A stretch of DNA of 64,000 nucleotides from Phyllobacterium sp. OV277 (GTDB taxonomy: Bacteria > Pseudomonadota > Alphaproteobacteria > Rhizobiales > Rhizobiaceae), in the NCBI RefSeq assembly GCF_900104355.1, contig NZ_FNIY01000008.1:62001-126000 (forward strand), written 5' to 3'. The translations under genes and the position numbers were made by a program. The notes under the pieces were generated by a model. The model worked only from the letters and a program-made list of their open reading frames with translations, did no database searches and was not told the origin of the DNA. The number at the start of each line of letters is the position of its first letter. Within the stretch, counting starts at the first letter, position 1. Shown here in pieces: positions 41,689-50,820 of the stretch.

Positions 41689-41809
41689 TGAGGGAACATA
41701 TCTTGCGCTGACAAGAAATTCAGGTCGAAGCAGCAATCGCAATTTCACTGCAACGAAAATCAATTACCAGTGTTGAAGCCGGTATTGCTGAAGAGGAGTT
41801 GAGACTTTC

Positions 41810-42109
41810 ATGGATGTTCAAATCGACCCAATATGCACTATGTTGTTGCCTTTTGCTGCGGGGGCGGCGGCATGCCTGATCGGTGTTGCCACCATCGTGA
41901 GTGTCTACCGTTTTGGTCTGTCCGCTGAACGATCTGTGTTTATAACACTCTTGGCATTGTTTGGGCTGTTCGCGATCTCCGATTACTTCCTCGGCGTCCA
42001 GATTCCGGTCGTTCTGGTGCTCGGTGTGGTTGCGTGCGGGCTCGTCTTCGCAATCATAGTCAAACGGATCGGTTTTGTGAGCAGGATTACTCTTGTACGA
42101 GAAATCTAA
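41810..42109 (+). CDS. Small membrane protein, three helices
   Basis: The 99-residue hypothetical has three hydrophobic segments (LLPFAAGAAACLIGVATIVS; VFITLLALFGLFAISDYFLG; VVLVLGVVACGLVFAIIV) and a basic C-terminus. No family is recognised. It follows the DUF347 gene after 121 bp in the same direction and may belong to the same regulon. Confidence 0.6.
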   Translation: MDVQIDPICTMLLPFAAGAAACLIGVATIVSVYRFGLSAERSVFITLLALFGLFAISDYFLGVQIPVVLVLGVVACGLVFAIIVKRIGFVSRITLVREI

Positions 42110-42496
42110 CAGACGCCTACGGAACGGTGTTTTTCAAGGGTTCGAATGGATGAGCCAACTTGGAGAAATGCCATACGTTGATGGATACTAAAAACTCAGC
42201 CTAAGACTGGCCCCGATTTGAGTATTCTCCATAGCTTCTTCATCGTGAGTTGGGGCACAGCAGAACTGTCCCAAACCATACGCCTCTTTAATCAGACATG
42301 GCCAAAGACGTCGGACCGAACCTCTCCAGTCTTTATCAGATGCTGGCATCTGCGAAATTGGCACAGCTTTTGTCGTCGCCCCTTATTTGAATCAATGACG
42401 ATCTCATAAAAATCCGTTGGTGATTGATCAATGCAAGGCTTTTGTTCGTTGTGCGGAAAGAGTACGAGCATTGGCTATTAACGATTGGAGATTTCC
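42110..42496. other. Spacer of about 390 bp with a possible antitoxin-like relic
   Basis: No intact gene is seen. At 42299-42391 a short frame reads MAKDVGPNLSSLYQMLASAK before ending at a stop. It faintly recalls the helix-turn-helix of HigA-type antitoxins (AKDVG-x-x-x-x-SLY). This is too short and unsupported to call a gene. The end carries GGAG for the ATG at 42497. Confidence 0.3.
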
Positions 42497-43177
42497 ATGC
42501 ATAACGGCATGTCAAATATCAGTACTTGGTATATCGATCCGCATGCTGAGGATGCGATGGCTGATGGGCATGCACCGATCTGGCGGCATTTGATAAACCT
42601 TTTACCCGAACGGGATCTTTCGGGGAAAGCAGTACTGGATTTTGGTTGCAATCAGGGCGGACTGCTACGTCATCTTTATGCGTTCCGGCCATTCCGCAAG
42701 GCGCTCGGAGTGGATATCGCCGAGCAATCGATTGCCAAAGCAAATATACTCAAGGGCAATCTTCCCATTCAGTACCAGGTTGCCGACCACGTTGAGGGTT
42801 GGGACAGCCAGTTTGATCTCGCTATCAGCCACGAGGTGATTTATCTCATCGCTGATATTGAAATGCATGCGCGTGACATATGGCGGAGTCTGAAGACCGG
42901 TGGCGTGTATTATGCAGTAACCGGTTGCCACACGGATAATCCATTGTGGCCAAAATGGCGCGACCTTGTTGCAGCAAAGACAAACACGGTGGTGCAGGAT
43001 CGCTCCATTACCGATTATGCCCGGGTGTTTGAAGCCGCAGGTTTTGAGGTGTCGGCGCGTAAACTCGAGTTTGACGGGTTCATTCCGTTTGTGGCTGATG
43101 GCTGGATGCCAGATTTTGCCGATGCGCTCACCTATTATACGCAGACCAAGATCGTGTTCCGGCTCGTCAAATCATAA
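42497..43177 (+). CDS. Class I SAM-dependent methyltransferase
   Basis: The enzyme is 226 residues from ATG 42497 (GGAG 7 nt upstream). Motif I is VLDFGCNQGGLLRHL, the acidic SAM contact is ALGVDIAEQS, and LAISHEVIYLIAD follows. The substrate cannot be named. The stop codons of this gene and of the convergent iron-transport ATPase are adjacent, so the two transcripts converge. Its position beside a siderophore locus raises the possibility of siderophore or peptide modification, but that is speculation. Confidence 0.85.
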   Translation: MHNGMSNISTWYIDPHAEDAMADGHAPIWRHLINLLPERDLSGKAVLDFGCNQGGLLRHLYAFRPFRKALGVDIAEQSIAKANILKGNLPIQYQVADHVEGWDSQFDLAISHEVIYLIADIEMHARDIWRSLKTGGVYYAVTGCHTDNPLWPKWRDLVAAKTNTVVQDRSITDYARVFEAAGFEVSARKLEFDGFIPFVADGWMPDFADALTYYTQTKIVFRLVKS

Positions 43178-43178
43178 C

Positions 43179-43964
43179 TTATGATCGGGTAAGCTCAATA
43201 TCGAAGTGCGGGCGGCTGCCAGGCGTAATGCGGACAAAATTGCCGTTTACGCGAAACACTTTCTCTATCAGTCCGGTTTCAGCAAGCATGTCGGGATCGC
43301 CATCGAACAACAGTTGCCCTTTTTCCAGCAGTGAAACACGATCACTGATCGAAATGGCCTGATTGATGTCATGGATGGCCATGATAATTGTCACGCCTCT
43401 CTCGCGGCTGAGACGATGAACCAGATTGAGCACTTCCACCTGAAAACCTATATCCAGAAACGAGGTAGGTTCATCCAGCAACAGGATTTGTGCTTCTTGT
43501 GCAAGCGCAGCTGATATCCAGGCGCGTTGTCGTTCGCCTCCGGATAATTCGAGCAAGCTTCTGTCCGCCAGACCAGCCAACCCAGTACTCTCCAGCGCCC
43601 ATTCTATCGCCCGTTCATCATGATCATTGTAACTGCGAAACAGGCCGACATGCGGATAGCGACCCTGACGGACGAGCTGTTCAACGGTCATTTCATCAGG
43701 CGCGGATGGCTGTTGCGGTAAGAACGCCAACTGTTTGGCCAAATTGCGCCGCGACATTACCTTGGCAGGCTTGCCGTTGATTTCCACGTGCCCTTCATGT
43801 GGTGCAATCAGGCCAGCCAGTGCCTGCAATGCAGTGCTTTTACCCGAACCATTGGGGCCAATGAGAGCCCGTATTTCTCCGGCCTTCAGGTCAAGATTGA
43901 AGCTGTTCAGGGCTTTGCGACGCCCATAGAAAACTGACAATTGGGAGCAGGAAAGGGGCATCAT
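43179..43964 (-). CDS. Ferric siderophore ABC transporter, ATPase
   Basis: The ATPase is 261 residues from ATG 43964; a TTG overlapping the permease stop is an alternative. Walker A GPNGSGKST, signature LSGGERQR, Walker B ILLLDEPTSFLD and H-loop MAIHDIN are all present. The FecE/FhuC-type sequence (ALQALAGLIAPHEG, VSLLEKGQLLFDG) marks iron-chelate import. It is the last gene of the four-gene operon 47002-43179. Confidence 0.92.
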   Translation of the reverse strand: MMPLSCSQLSVFYGRRKALNSFNLDLKAGEIRALIGPNGSGKSTALQALAGLIAPHEGHVEINGKPAKVMSRRNLAKQLAFLPQQPSAPDEMTVEQLVRQGRYPHVGLFRSYNDHDERAIEWALESTGLAGLADRSLLELSGGERQRAWISAALAQEAQILLLDEPTSFLDIGFQVEVLNLVHRLSRERGVTIIMAIHDINQAISISDRVSLLEKGQLLFDGDPDMLAETGLIEKVFRVNGNFVRITPGSRPHFDIELTRS

Positions 43965-43969
43965 GATCC

Positions 43970-45004
43970 TCAAGGTATTTTACGAAGCAGAGCGATCAAC
44001 ACGGGCACGCCGAATATCGCAGTGATCACCCCGATAGGGATTTCCTCAGCCTGACCCAGCAGCCGTCCAAGCAGGTCGCCTAGGGTCACAATGAAGGCGC
44101 CAAGAGCGATGGTGAGCGGCAATACAAGGGAAAAGTGCCGCCTTGCCAGAAATCGTGCCAAATGAGGAACGACAAGACCGACAAAGATAATGGGCCCAAC
44201 AGCGCCGACAGCACTTGCCGCAAGCCCACAGGACAAGAACAGAACGATCGAAAACTGTCTGCGATACGCCAGACCGAAGGATCGTGCGACTGTGGGGTCG
44301 AAACGCAGAAGATCAATAGATCGCTGCAGGGCTGGAAGCGCCGCAAGCCCGATGACTGTGAAGGGCAAAAGGAACAGGACGTGGGTCCAGCTGCGTGCGT
44401 AAAGGCTGCCGGAAAGCCATTCCAGTAGAATTTCAATACGCGCTGAGCCCCAACCGGCAATCAATCCAATCGCCGCCGCATGCAATACTGCACCGATTGC
44501 AATACCGCACAGGGTAATTCTAAGCGGCCCCAGATCAAGCCGAAAGGCAAGAAGATAAATGAGACCACCCGCCGCAATGCCACCCAATGTGCCGATTGCG
44601 GGAAGCCAAGCGAGGGGCAATGCAGAGAGCGTGTTGGAGCCGGGATCGAAAATATAAACGGTGAACAGAAGGAAGACCGTGACCGCCAGCGTTGCACCCT
44701 GTGAAATCCCCATGATTGACGGATCAGCAAGTGGATTTCGGGTAATGGTCTGCAGCAATAAACCGGCCACCGCAAAATGAATGCCGGCGAGGATTCCTGT
44801 GACAATGCGTGGCAATCGGATATCGAGAATGATCGATCGTGCCTCAGAGGACCCATTCCCGGTGAGGACGGCTGCTACGTCCGCCGCTGGGATGTCGGCA
44901 ACGCCAAGGAACACTGCTGCCAGAAATGCCCCGACTATAAAAACTGACAGAACCGTCAACGATCCAAAAAGGGAAGGGCGGCCAGTGGGCATAGAAATGC
45001 TCAT
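43970..45004 (-). CDS. Ferric siderophore ABC transporter, permease 2
   Basis: The 344-residue FecCD/BtuC-family permease has about ten membrane helices, with typical LPRIVTGILAGIHFAVAGLLLQ near residues 65-90 and VGAVGPIIFVGLVVPHLARFLARR in the second half. It pairs with the permease at 45007, and the two genes are 2 nt apart, so a heterodimeric channel is expected. Confidence 0.92.
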   Translation of the reverse strand: MSISMPTGRPSLFGSLTVLSVFIVGAFLAAVFLGVADIPAADVAAVLTGNGSSEARSIILDIRLPRIVTGILAGIHFAVAGLLLQTITRNPLADPSIMGISQGATLAVTVFLLFTVYIFDPGSNTLSALPLAWLPAIGTLGGIAAGGLIYLLAFRLDLGPLRITLCGIAIGAVLHAAAIGLIAGWGSARIEILLEWLSGSLYARSWTHVLFLLPFTVIGLAALPALQRSIDLLRFDPTVARSFGLAYRRQFSIVLFLSCGLAASAVGAVGPIIFVGLVVPHLARFLARRHFSLVLPLTIALGAFIVTLGDLLGRLLGQAEEIPIGVITAIFGVPVLIALLRKIP

Positions 45005-45006
45005 CG

Positions 45007-46026
45007 TTATTGACCGCCTTTCAATGAAAAGCTTCGCGTCTGGACAAGGTAGACAAAGAAGGGGCCACCCAGCAGTGCTGTGATGATGCCAACCGGAAGC
45101 TCACGGGGTAAAGCGACGCTGCGGGCGATCAAATCAGCGGTAACAACCATCAGGGCGCCAATGGCCGCGGTCAAAGCAATCGACCAGCCCGTGTTTTGCG
45201 GCTTGAGCAGACGAGTGATGTGAGGAGAGACAAGACCAACGAAGGCAACAGGCCCGGCAACAGGTGCGATGCCTGCTACGGGCAGGACGGCGAGCAACAA
45301 TAGCAGCGGTTTCCAGAAGTTCATATTCAGGCCCATGCCAATGGATGCATGTTCGCTGAGAGCCAGCATGCCGATCACACGCTGACACGCCAAGGCTCCA
45401 CCCAGACCAACAAGCACCCAAGGTGTCATATAAAGCAGGTGCGGCCATGATCTTCCCTGAAAGCCACCGGATAGCCAGAAGAGTAAAGAGGGCGTTTGCG
45501 GGCCGCTCAACAGCAGTACATAGGTTGTTATAGCGCCAAGAAGGAGAGAGATACTAATGCCGCCAAGAGCAAGATGCAGCGGTCGTCCCTGACCCCCACG
45601 CGATACCCAGAGAGTGACGGAAGCCGCACCTAAGCCACCGGCCAGTCCGACAAAGGGATAATAAACCGATGATATCCAGGGGAAGAAAACAAAACAGCAA
45701 ACAATGGGTGCAACAGCGCCGGAAGCAACACCGGTAATATCTGGGCCAGCCAACGGATTGCGGGTCAACGCCTGCAGGAGATAGCCCGAAATCGCCAGCC
45801 CCGCCCCGCCTACCACCGCAGCAAGGCTGCGGGGCAGGCGCAGCGTCCAGACCAGGATGGAATCGATCTTGCCATCTGGCGCTAACAGAACCGACAGGAC
45901 TTTAGGCAGGCCAAGCTGTTTGGTGCCGATAAGCAAACCAACGCCCACAACCAGCAGCGTTGCTGCCAAGACGAGTAGGGTCATCGTGATGGACCGCCTG
46001 ACAGACGCTGCTTGTCGCTGTACCAC
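45007..46026 (-). CDS. Ferric siderophore ABC transporter, permease 1
   Basis: The 339-residue FecCD-family permease contains TLRLPRSLAAVVGGAGLAISG and VAGPVAFVGLVSPHITRLLK. The GTG at 46026 gives a long cytoplasmic N-terminus; ATG 45984 (MTLLVLAATLLVVGVG) is a plausible later start. It follows the binding-protein gene by 10 nt. Confidence 0.9.
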   Translation of the reverse strand: MVQRQAASVRRSITMTLLVLAATLLVVGVGLLIGTKQLGLPKVLSVLLAPDGKIDSILVWTLRLPRSLAAVVGGAGLAISGYLLQALTRNPLAGPDITGVASGAVAPIVCCFVFFPWISSVYYPFVGLAGGLGAASVTLWVSRGGQGRPLHLALGGISISLLLGAITTYVLLLSGPQTPSLLFWLSGGFQGRSWPHLLYMTPWVLVGLGGALACQRVIGMLALSEHASIGMGLNMNFWKPLLLLLAVLPVAGIAPVAGPVAFVGLVSPHITRLLKPQNTGWSIALTAAIGALMVVTADLIARSVALPRELPVGIITALLGGPFFVYLVQTRSFSLKGGQ

Positions 46027-46036
46027 GGGGATATCG

Positions 46037-47002
46037 CTAGCGGAGGTCTGCGGGTATCAATTTTGCGGCTTCGGCCTTCACGTCTATCTTCGGGAAAGTC
46101 TCGGGATAGAGATAGTGGGCTGCTTCGCGCAGAACGATTTCGCGGGCTATCGGACCATTGGCTTCCACCCAATGATCGCCAACATAGAAAACACGCCCAT
46201 TCTTTACGGCTGTAAGCTGCTGCCAGATCGGGTTGTTTTCGTGCGGGCGGTCCGGACCGGAATCATAAACAAAGATGACCTCCGGGTCTTTTTCAAGCAT
46301 GGTCTCAAGGCTCAATTCCACTCCAAACGGTCCGCCCGGGCGCATGGACCCCGCTATGTTGTCACCACCGAGCGCCGCAACGATTGATGCTGTGGTGTTC
46401 TCGGTATGGAAGGACCAAGGCGTATCTCCCGCCCACATGATCTGAAAACGAGGATGCACATCCTTTGGGGCTTTGGCGCTGTATTCGGCAAGGTGCTGCC
46501 GGAAAGTAGCATTCAGTTCCTCGCCGCGCTGTGGCTTGCCAAGTACTTTTGCCAACTGGGAAATTTCGCGATCGCTTTCGCTCAAAAGCTCCATATTGTA
46601 GGCAACATACGGGGCAATCTTCTGCAACTGCTCGGCATTGCCGATCGTATAGCGGCGCATGGCGATGATGATGTCAGGTTTTGCTTCCGACAGAAGTTCC
46701 AGATTGGGCTTGGCACGCTGCCCGATCTGTTTGATCTCTTTCGTCAGCCCCAAAAGAAAATCCGGATTGCGCCCGGCCGCCATGTAGGTCGTTGCTACTG
46801 GCTTGATGCCAAGTGCGAATGCGACGTCAGTGGCGAAATAGGAAATAGAGGCTATGCGTTTCGGGTTGGTCGGAACTTCGACCGTCGTTCCCCTATCATC
46901 AACAATGGACAGTGCTCTTGCCTTGTCCGATGACGCGGATGCCATAGCCAGAATACCAAGCAGGCCGAGGGTGCAGAGCGACTTGTGGCCCATACCAAAC
47001 AT
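46037..47002 (-). CDS. Ferric siderophore ABC transporter, periplasmic binding protein
   Basis: The 321-residue protein starts at ATG 47002 (AAGGA 6-7 nt upstream) with a Sec signal peptide (LCTLGLLGILAMASASSDKARA). The mature chain is a class III (FecB/FhuD/BtuF) binding protein: RGTTVEVPTNPKRIASIS, KPDIIIAMRRY, and a long connecting helix. A TGA-N9-TCA iron box lies about 55 bp upstream. No TonB-dependent receptor is in the window. Confidence 0.92.
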   Translation of the reverse strand: MFGMGHKSLCTLGLLGILAMASASSDKARALSIVDDRGTTVEVPTNPKRIASISYFATDVAFALGIKPVATTYMAAGRNPDFLLGLTKEIKQIGQRAKPNLELLSEAKPDIIIAMRRYTIGNAEQLQKIAPYVAYNMELLSESDREISQLAKVLGKPQRGEELNATFRQHLAEYSAKAPKDVHPRFQIMWAGDTPWSFHTENTTASIVAALGGDNIAGSMRPGGPFGVELSLETMLEKDPEVIFVYDSGPDRPHENNPIWQQLTAVKNGRVFYVGDHWVEANGPIAREIVLREAAHYLYPETFPKIDVKAEAAKLIPADLR

Positions 47003-47447
47003 GACTCATCCTTTTGAACGGGTGTAATTGTATATCGCTTTAGCCATAAATCATGATTAATTCAATCATATTATCAGCACGCCGCGAATGCCGAGGCTGC
47101 GGTGCGTCAACTGAGTCTGAATGATGAAATTGGGCACCGTGGCCCTACAGCAGCATCGCTTGCTGGGCTGTCTTTGGTAAATGCCGCTGGTGATATTCTT
47201 CAGACGCTTCTTCGACTGGAAGTTTGAATATTATCGTCTCCTGGGGATCGAGACCAAGTCGGAGCATAGCGCTAAGCCAAGTCCGCAACCTAGCCCGAAC
47301 AGTCTCACGACGACATCGCATCCAACCGCCCATCATATCACGTTCCTGCAATCTTCGCGTGCAATAGGAGAGAGCTGAATATAATGGGTAAGACTTAAGT
47401 ATGGGTACGTTATATCTGATAGGGGAGCGCAATCGTTCTTTTAACGC
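47003..47447. other. Intergenic region of about 445 bp between import and export operons
   Basis: This region separates the divergent siderophore-import operon and the exporter operon. It carries the iron box at 47053-47069. A minus-strand 95-codon frame (47145-47432) has no ribosome site or recognisable family and is not called. No second iron box was seen nearer the exporter. Confidence 0.4.
47053..47069. promoter_or_regulatory. RirA-type iron-responsive box
   Basis: ATGATT-AATTC-AATCAT is a perfect inverted repeat and contains TGA-N9-TCA (47054-47068), the form of the RirA iron box in rhizobia. It lies about 55 bp upstream of the iron binding-protein start. Iron-dependent repression of the importer is the inference. 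Confidence 0.6.
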
Positions 47448-48959
47448 TTGGCGCGATGGTTATGTCTGGAATGGCAGGCGTTTCCAGCAAAGATACGTGC
47501 TAGAAAATTGATATTGGTCCGTTGTGTCTTTCACATCTTCCACCGTACGTGGTTGAAGATCATTCCGGTTGTTGCCATCGCAGCCAGCCTCGCTGCTTGT
47601 CAAAGCGGCGTATCGGGCTTGGCAGTATCTGCACCGGACCTACCAAAAGCCTATGCATCAATAGCAAAACTGCCTGCTAATACGCAGCGCGATACCCGGC
47701 TCTGGTGGCGCGTCTTTGGAGACTCCGTTCTCAGCGGGCTCGTTACGCGTTCGCTTGAACAGAATCTGACAATAGCTCAGGCAAAACAGCAACTCATTGC
47801 GGCCCGGTCGATGGTGCGTACCTCAAATACTCTGTTCATGCCAACCGCCGATATTTCCGGAACAGCCAATGCCGGCACCGGCTCAACCAAGTCGGACGAG
47901 CTTATGCGCCGACCCATGCAGCTCAATGTGGAGGCTGGGTGGGAGCTTGGTCTGTTTGGTTTGCGTGAAAATACCCAACGTGCGGCAAATGCCTCTGCCG
48001 ATATGATTGCCGAAGACGTCGAAGCCGCCCGCATCGCCGTCGCCGCGGAAATTGCCAGTTCTTATGTCCGCCTGCGCGCCCTGCAGGAGCGTGTCGCTAT
48101 CGCAAAGGCATCTTTGACGCTGCTTGGTCGCGATGGGCAACTTGCCACTGTTAAATATCGCTCTGGCCTTGCCACCGCCTCGGATGCGGAAGAGGCCAGG
48201 ATCAGTCTTGGCGATGCCAGGGCCGAGGAGACCCGTCTTCAGGCGCAAATTGACGCGACGCTCCAGCAGATCGCAACACTGCTCGGCACGTCGAGCATTG
48301 ATGCATCCTTGCGCCAGCCAAAGTCGCAGCCGGTCGCCAAACTTGATCCGGCAATCGGCCGACCTGCCGACCTTCTGCGTGCCCGCCCGGATATCCGGCG
48401 TGCCGAACTGGCGACTGTCCGGGCGGCAGCGGAAATCGGGATAGCACAAGCCGATCTTTACCCAAAACTTCGCCTTGGAGGCATGATCGGTATCGGCGGT
48501 CCGTCCCATGGTTCATTGTTTGGTGTTATGGGTGGTCCATCGATTCAGGTCCCGCTTTTCGATCAGGGACGCCGCCGCGCCGTTGTTGCAGCCCGTCAGG
48601 CACAATATGAGGAAGCGGCAGCGGCGTATAAGCAGACCGTACTGACCAGTTACGAAGAGGCCTCTTCGGCGCTTCGGGCTTGGTCGGCTGGGCATACCAA
48701 TGTCCGCCAGTTCAGGGAAACATTGTCATCCGTCAGGAAAATTCAATCTGAAAGCGCTGTACTGGAACGGGCGGGTCTGAGCGATCAATCCAAGCAGACG
48801 GCGAGTGCGATCAGGGTGCTTGGTCAGCGCAGACAGCTGGCGGAAGCACGGGAAGCCGAAGCACTGGCCCTCATTGCCTTTTATAAGGCGATTGGCGGCG
48901 CGTCGCCGCTGGCAACGGCTACCCCCGGAGCCGAAGCTGTGCGCCAGAGAAAGAAGTAA
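47448..48959 (+). CDS. NodT-family outer-membrane efflux lipoprotein
   Basis: The frame gives 503 codons from TTG 47448. The start is uncertain: a TTG at 47553 would give an ideal lipoprotein signal (KIIPVVAIAASLAACQSG), and none of the candidates has a good ribosome site. The lipobox ASLAAC anchors it to the outer membrane. The body is a TolC/OEP barrel-tunnel: WWRVFGDSVLSGLVTRSLEQN near the start, two OEP repeats, and RPDIRRAELATVRAAAEIGIAQADLYPKL. It is the outer-membrane part of the tripartite exporter that follows. Confidence 0.88.
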   Translation: MARWLCLEWQAFPAKIRARKLILVRCVFHIFHRTWLKIIPVVAIAASLAACQSGVSGLAVSAPDLPKAYASIAKLPANTQRDTRLWWRVFGDSVLSGLVTRSLEQNLTIAQAKQQLIAARSMVRTSNTLFMPTADISGTANAGTGSTKSDELMRRPMQLNVEAGWELGLFGLRENTQRAANASADMIAEDVEAARIAVAAEIASSYVRLRALQERVAIAKASLTLLGRDGQLATVKYRSGLATASDAEEARISLGDARAEETRLQAQIDATLQQIATLLGTSSIDASLRQPKSQPVAKLDPAIGRPADLLRARPDIRRAELATVRAAAEIGIAQADLYPKLRLGGMIGIGGPSHGSLFGVMGGPSIQVPLFDQGRRRAVVAARQAQYEEAAAAYKQTVLTSYEEASSALRAWSAGHTNVRQFRETLSSVRKIQSESAVLERAGLSDQSKQTASAIRVLGQRRQLAEAREAEALALIAFYKAIGGASPLATATPGAEAVRQRKK

Positions 48960-48963
48960 GCCG

Positions 48964-50097
48964 ATGGCTGTCTCAATCGCCCGCAAGACATTGATACATG
49001 AATGGCGCCGCTTTCTCCCGGCTATTGTCGCTGTGGGCTTTTCCGGCGTTCTTATGATTGTTCAGGGCGCTTTGCTTCTGGGAATCATTGGTTCGAACGC
49101 GCTTTATGTAACCCAGTCAAAGGCTGAGTATTGGGTCGGCTTTCCCGGCACGCAAAGCGTTGATCTTGGCCGCCCCATTGGAGCCGATACGGCCACCAGT
49201 CTTTATATTGAGCAGAACATCTCAAATATCGAACCGTTTTTGCTAGGCTCGGGCGACTGGCGAGGCGCACGCGGGGGTGGAACAGGCGTCACCATTGTCG
49301 GCATCGATACGAAGGCAAACGGCCTAGCACTGGGGCGGATCGTTCCCGCAATGATGCGCAACCTTTTGCTGGAGCCCGGCACGGTTCTTATTGATGCTAC
49401 GGACAAGAGCAAACTCGCCATCGACGTTGGCGGCTCGGCCGAAATAAACGGCCGGCGTGTACGGGTTGTCGGTATCATCGATGGGTTGAGAGGTCTGGGC
49501 GGCGTAAATGTGATCACGTCAATTGACACGGCGCGTACGCTCGATACCGCGCTTAGCACCTCGGATAACGTGACCTATTTCCTCTATAACGTGAACAAGT
49601 TTGCGCCGGGTGACGCCATACTTAATCGTCTCAACCAGCAGGCAGGCAGCAAACGCTTTTACGTCTGGTCGGCACAGGATCTTGCGGGAATGTCCATACG
49701 CTATTGGCTTCTCGAATCCGGAGCCGGTGTTGCCTTTATCTTTGCAACAGCAATTGCCATGCTCGTTGGAACACTCGTTACCAGTCAGACGCTGATGGCG
49801 GCGGTTGCAGGTTCCATTCCGCAATATGCAACTTTGCGCGCGCTCGGCGTGTCGTTCAAATCGCTCCGTGTCATCGTTATCGAGCAGGCCGCCTGGGTCG
49901 GCGTGCTTGGGCTGCTGCTCGGCGCTACATTCAGCATCATTGCGGCAACCATTGCCAACATGTACCGGGTTCCGTTCGAGCTTCGCACCAGCGTCATGCT
50001 AGCGGCGTCCATTGTCGTATTGCTCGTGGCGTTTGCGGCGGGATTGCTGGCACTTCGGCGCCTGCACCATGCCGATCCGGCAACGTTGCTACGGTGA
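48964..50097 (+). CDS. DevC-like ABC exporter permease (FtsX type)
   Basis: The permease is 377 residues from ATG 48964 (MAVSIARKTLIHEWRRFLPA), 4 nt after the outer-membrane gene. One N-terminal helix, a large periplasmic domain (~45-255) and three C-terminal helices form the DevC/MacB-type FtsX fold. Relatives export glycolipids or small metabolites together with a membrane-fusion protein and TolC. Its stop overlaps a GTG of the ATPase gene. Confidence 0.9.
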   Translation: MAVSIARKTLIHEWRRFLPAIVAVGFSGVLMIVQGALLLGIIGSNALYVTQSKAEYWVGFPGTQSVDLGRPIGADTATSLYIEQNISNIEPFLLGSGDWRGARGGGTGVTIVGIDTKANGLALGRIVPAMMRNLLLEPGTVLIDATDKSKLAIDVGGSAEINGRRVRVVGIIDGLRGLGGVNVITSIDTARTLDTALSTSDNVTYFLYNVNKFAPGDAILNRLNQQAGSKRFYVWSAQDLAGMSIRYWLLESGAGVAFIFATAIAMLVGTLVTSQTLMAAVAGSIPQYATLRALGVSFKSLRVIVIEQAAWVGVLGLLLGATFSIIAATIANMYRVPFELRTSVMLAASIVVLLVAFAAGLLALRRLHHADPATLLR

Positions 50098-50102
50098 ACG
50101 CG

Positions 50103-50807
50103 ATGCAGCCCACCATTTCCGCCAGCGGGATCAGCAAATCATTTGTGGTCAAACAGATACGCACGATTGCATTGCAGGACGTATCAATCGACATTTTCCC
50201 GCGCGAACTCACCCTAATCATCGGCCCTTCCGGATGCGGCAAAAGCACATTGCTTGCGGCGCTGAGCGGTCTCACCTCACCAGACACCGGCTCCATAAAC
50301 ACACTCGCAACTGATCTGGTAGGCGCAAGTGATGACGAGCGTGACGCGTTTCGCCTCAATCATTGCGGCTTTGTTTTTCAGGGGTTCAACCTGTTCCCGG
50401 CCCTGACCGCGCTTGAACAGGTGCAGGTGCCGTTGGATTATCTCAAGGTCCCACAGGATGAGGCGGTCGAACGATCAGAACAGGCACTTGCCCGCGTCGG
50501 TCTTTCACACAGGCAGCACCTGCATCCCACCGAACTTTCGGGTGGTGAAAAGCAACGTGTGGCCATAGCGCGCGCTATCGTCAAGAATCCCGCAATATTG
50601 TTTGCCGATGAACCGACAAGCGCACTCGATAGCGTCAATGGGCAATCTGTCATCGAGATTCTGCACACCATAGCAAAAGATACCAATGCAACTGTTCTTT
50701 GTGTCTCGCACGATCCGCGTCTTATCGCTCATGCGGAACGCGTGTTGCACATGGAAGATGGCCGGATACTCGAAGACACCCGCCCTCGTCACATAACCGT
50801 AGCCTAA
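50103..50807 (+). CDS. DevA-like ABC exporter ATPase
   Basis: The ATPase is 234 residues from ATG 50103 (GTG 50094, overlapping the permease stop, is an alternative). Walker A GPSGCGKST, Q-loop VFQGFNLFP, signature LSGGEKQR, Walker B ILFADEP, H-loop VSHDPR. It belongs to the MacB/DevA class that drives FtsX permeases. Confidence 0.92.
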   Translation: MQPTISASGISKSFVVKQIRTIALQDVSIDIFPRELTLIIGPSGCGKSTLLAALSGLTSPDTGSINTLATDLVGASDDERDAFRLNHCGFVFQGFNLFPALTALEQVQVPLDYLKVPQDEAVERSEQALARVGLSHRQHLHPTELSGGEKQRVAIARAIVKNPAILFADEPTSALDSVNGQSVIEILHTIAKDTNATVLCVSHDPRLIAHAERVLHMEDGRILEDTRPRHITVA

Positions 50808-50820
50808 GGAAACAGTGATC

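Noticed and set aside
42299-42391. Short HTH-like frame recalling a HigA antitoxin
   Set aside because: Only 30 codons, no toxin gene beside it, and the similarity is too weak to annotate.
47145-47432. 95-codon minus-strand frame between iron importer and exporter
   Set aside because: No start signals, no family resemblance, and it lies in a promoter region.
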